The notes under the pieces: generated by a model
The model's database searches: none
What the model saw: only the letters and a program-made list of their open reading frames with translations
Told to the model about the DNA's origin: nothing
NCBI GenBank assembly: GCA_903866355.1
Contig: CAIPNE010000150.1
Span: 1-6,740, forward strand
Source of the DNA: an uncultured Gammaproteobacteria bacterium
GTDB lineage: Bacteria; Pseudomonadota; Gammaproteobacteria; Ga0077536
DNA length: 6,740 nt
Direction of reading: 5' to 3'
Part shown: in pieces, positions 6,491 through 6,740 of the stretch
Layout: the number at the start of each line of letters is the position of its first letter
Numbering within the stretch: position 1 is the first letter of the stretch
Translations under genes and position numbers: made by a program

Positions 6491-6740
6491 CAGTCGCCCA
6501 AACGCGCAAATTTCGGTGGGCGGGCCTCCAAGAACGAGCGGACGCCCTCGCGAAAATCCGGGCGCTGCAGACTCTCATCCATCTGGCGGTTGGTTTCCGC
6601 CATCGCCGGCCCCAGCGTCATCATGAGCTGGCGATACACCTGCTGCTTGATGACTTTGATGGAGGTGGGCGAGACGTTCTCCGCTAAATCCACGAGGTAC
6701 GCGCGCGCCACCGCAACCGTGGTGCCCGGTTCACACAGGC
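6490..6740 (-). CDS. Enoyl-CoA hydratase/isomerase family protein, C-terminal end (enters from right edge)
   Basis: About 83 codons are visible, open to the right edge; the N-terminal two thirds, including the oxyanion-hole region and catalytic glutamates, lie outside. The visible part is the helical trimerisation end of crotonases: AENVSPTSIKVIKQQVYRQL followed by REGVRSFLEARPPKFARLGD, which matches the typical '...sPtSi.viK.q.y' and 'DFREGV..FLE.RPP.F' ends. The GTG at 6711 is an internal valine and not the start, because the frame continues upstream with family-like sequence (LCEPGTTVAVARAYLVDLA). It would hydrate or isomerise an enoyl-CoA in a beta-oxidation-like step. Its stop overlaps the P450 start by one base, so the two form an operon. 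The exact reaction cannot be assigned without the active-site region. Confidence 0.88.
   Translation of the reverse strand, partial: LCEPGTTVAVARAYLVDLAENVSPTSIKVIKQQVYRQLMMTLGPAMAETNRQMDESLQRPDFREGVRSFLEARPPKFARLGD

Noticed and set aside
6709..6711. GTG as the start of a 73-residue protein
   Set aside because: The frame is open to the right edge and the upstream residues continue an enoyl-CoA hydratase C terminus, so this is an internal valine of a gene cut by the window edge.

Overview
The window looks like chromosome from a GC-rich Gram-negative bacterium, most likely a proteobacterium. It carries an outer-membrane beta-barrel gene with a Sec signal peptide, paired with a DUF1329 gene. 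This DUF1302/DUF1329 pairing is, from memory, common in gammaproteobacteria that use lipids, steroids, terpenoids or other hydrophobic carbon sources. The genus cannot be named from the sequence. I see no RNA genes, CRISPR, insertion sequences or phage genes.

Layout, left to right. (1) 1-598, minus: 5' part of a DUF1329 gene that runs off the left edge. (2) 588-2132, minus: DUF1302-like outer-membrane barrel, overlapping the DUF1329 start by 11 bp. (3) 2133-2463: a 331-bp gap with no convincing gene; it should hold the promoter of the barrel operon and the end of the CoA-transferase transcript. (4) 2464-3648, minus: family III (CaiB/BaiF) CoA-transferase. (5) 3649-3780: a 132-bp divergent promoter region with two inverted repeats. 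(6) 3781-5199, plus: amidase-signature hydrolase. (7) 5200-5242: short convergent gap. (8) 5243-6490, minus: cytochrome P450. (9) 6490-6740, minus: C-terminal end of an enoyl-CoA hydratase/isomerase entering from the right edge, sharing one base with the P450 start.

Taken together this is a catabolic island. A plausible but untested route: the barrel and DUF1329 partner handle a hydrophobic substrate at the outer membrane, the amidase frees a carboxylate from an amide, the CaiB enzyme moves it onto CoA, and the P450 and enoyl-CoA hydratase oxidise or hydrate it. No regulator, ferredoxin, ferredoxin reductase or inner-membrane transporter lies in the window, so the substrate stays unknown. Points worth a second look are a P450 oxygen-binding helix lacking the usual acid, an inverted repeat that includes the amidase start codon, an unusual serine loop in the amidase, and a perfect hairpin in the CoA-transferase leader.
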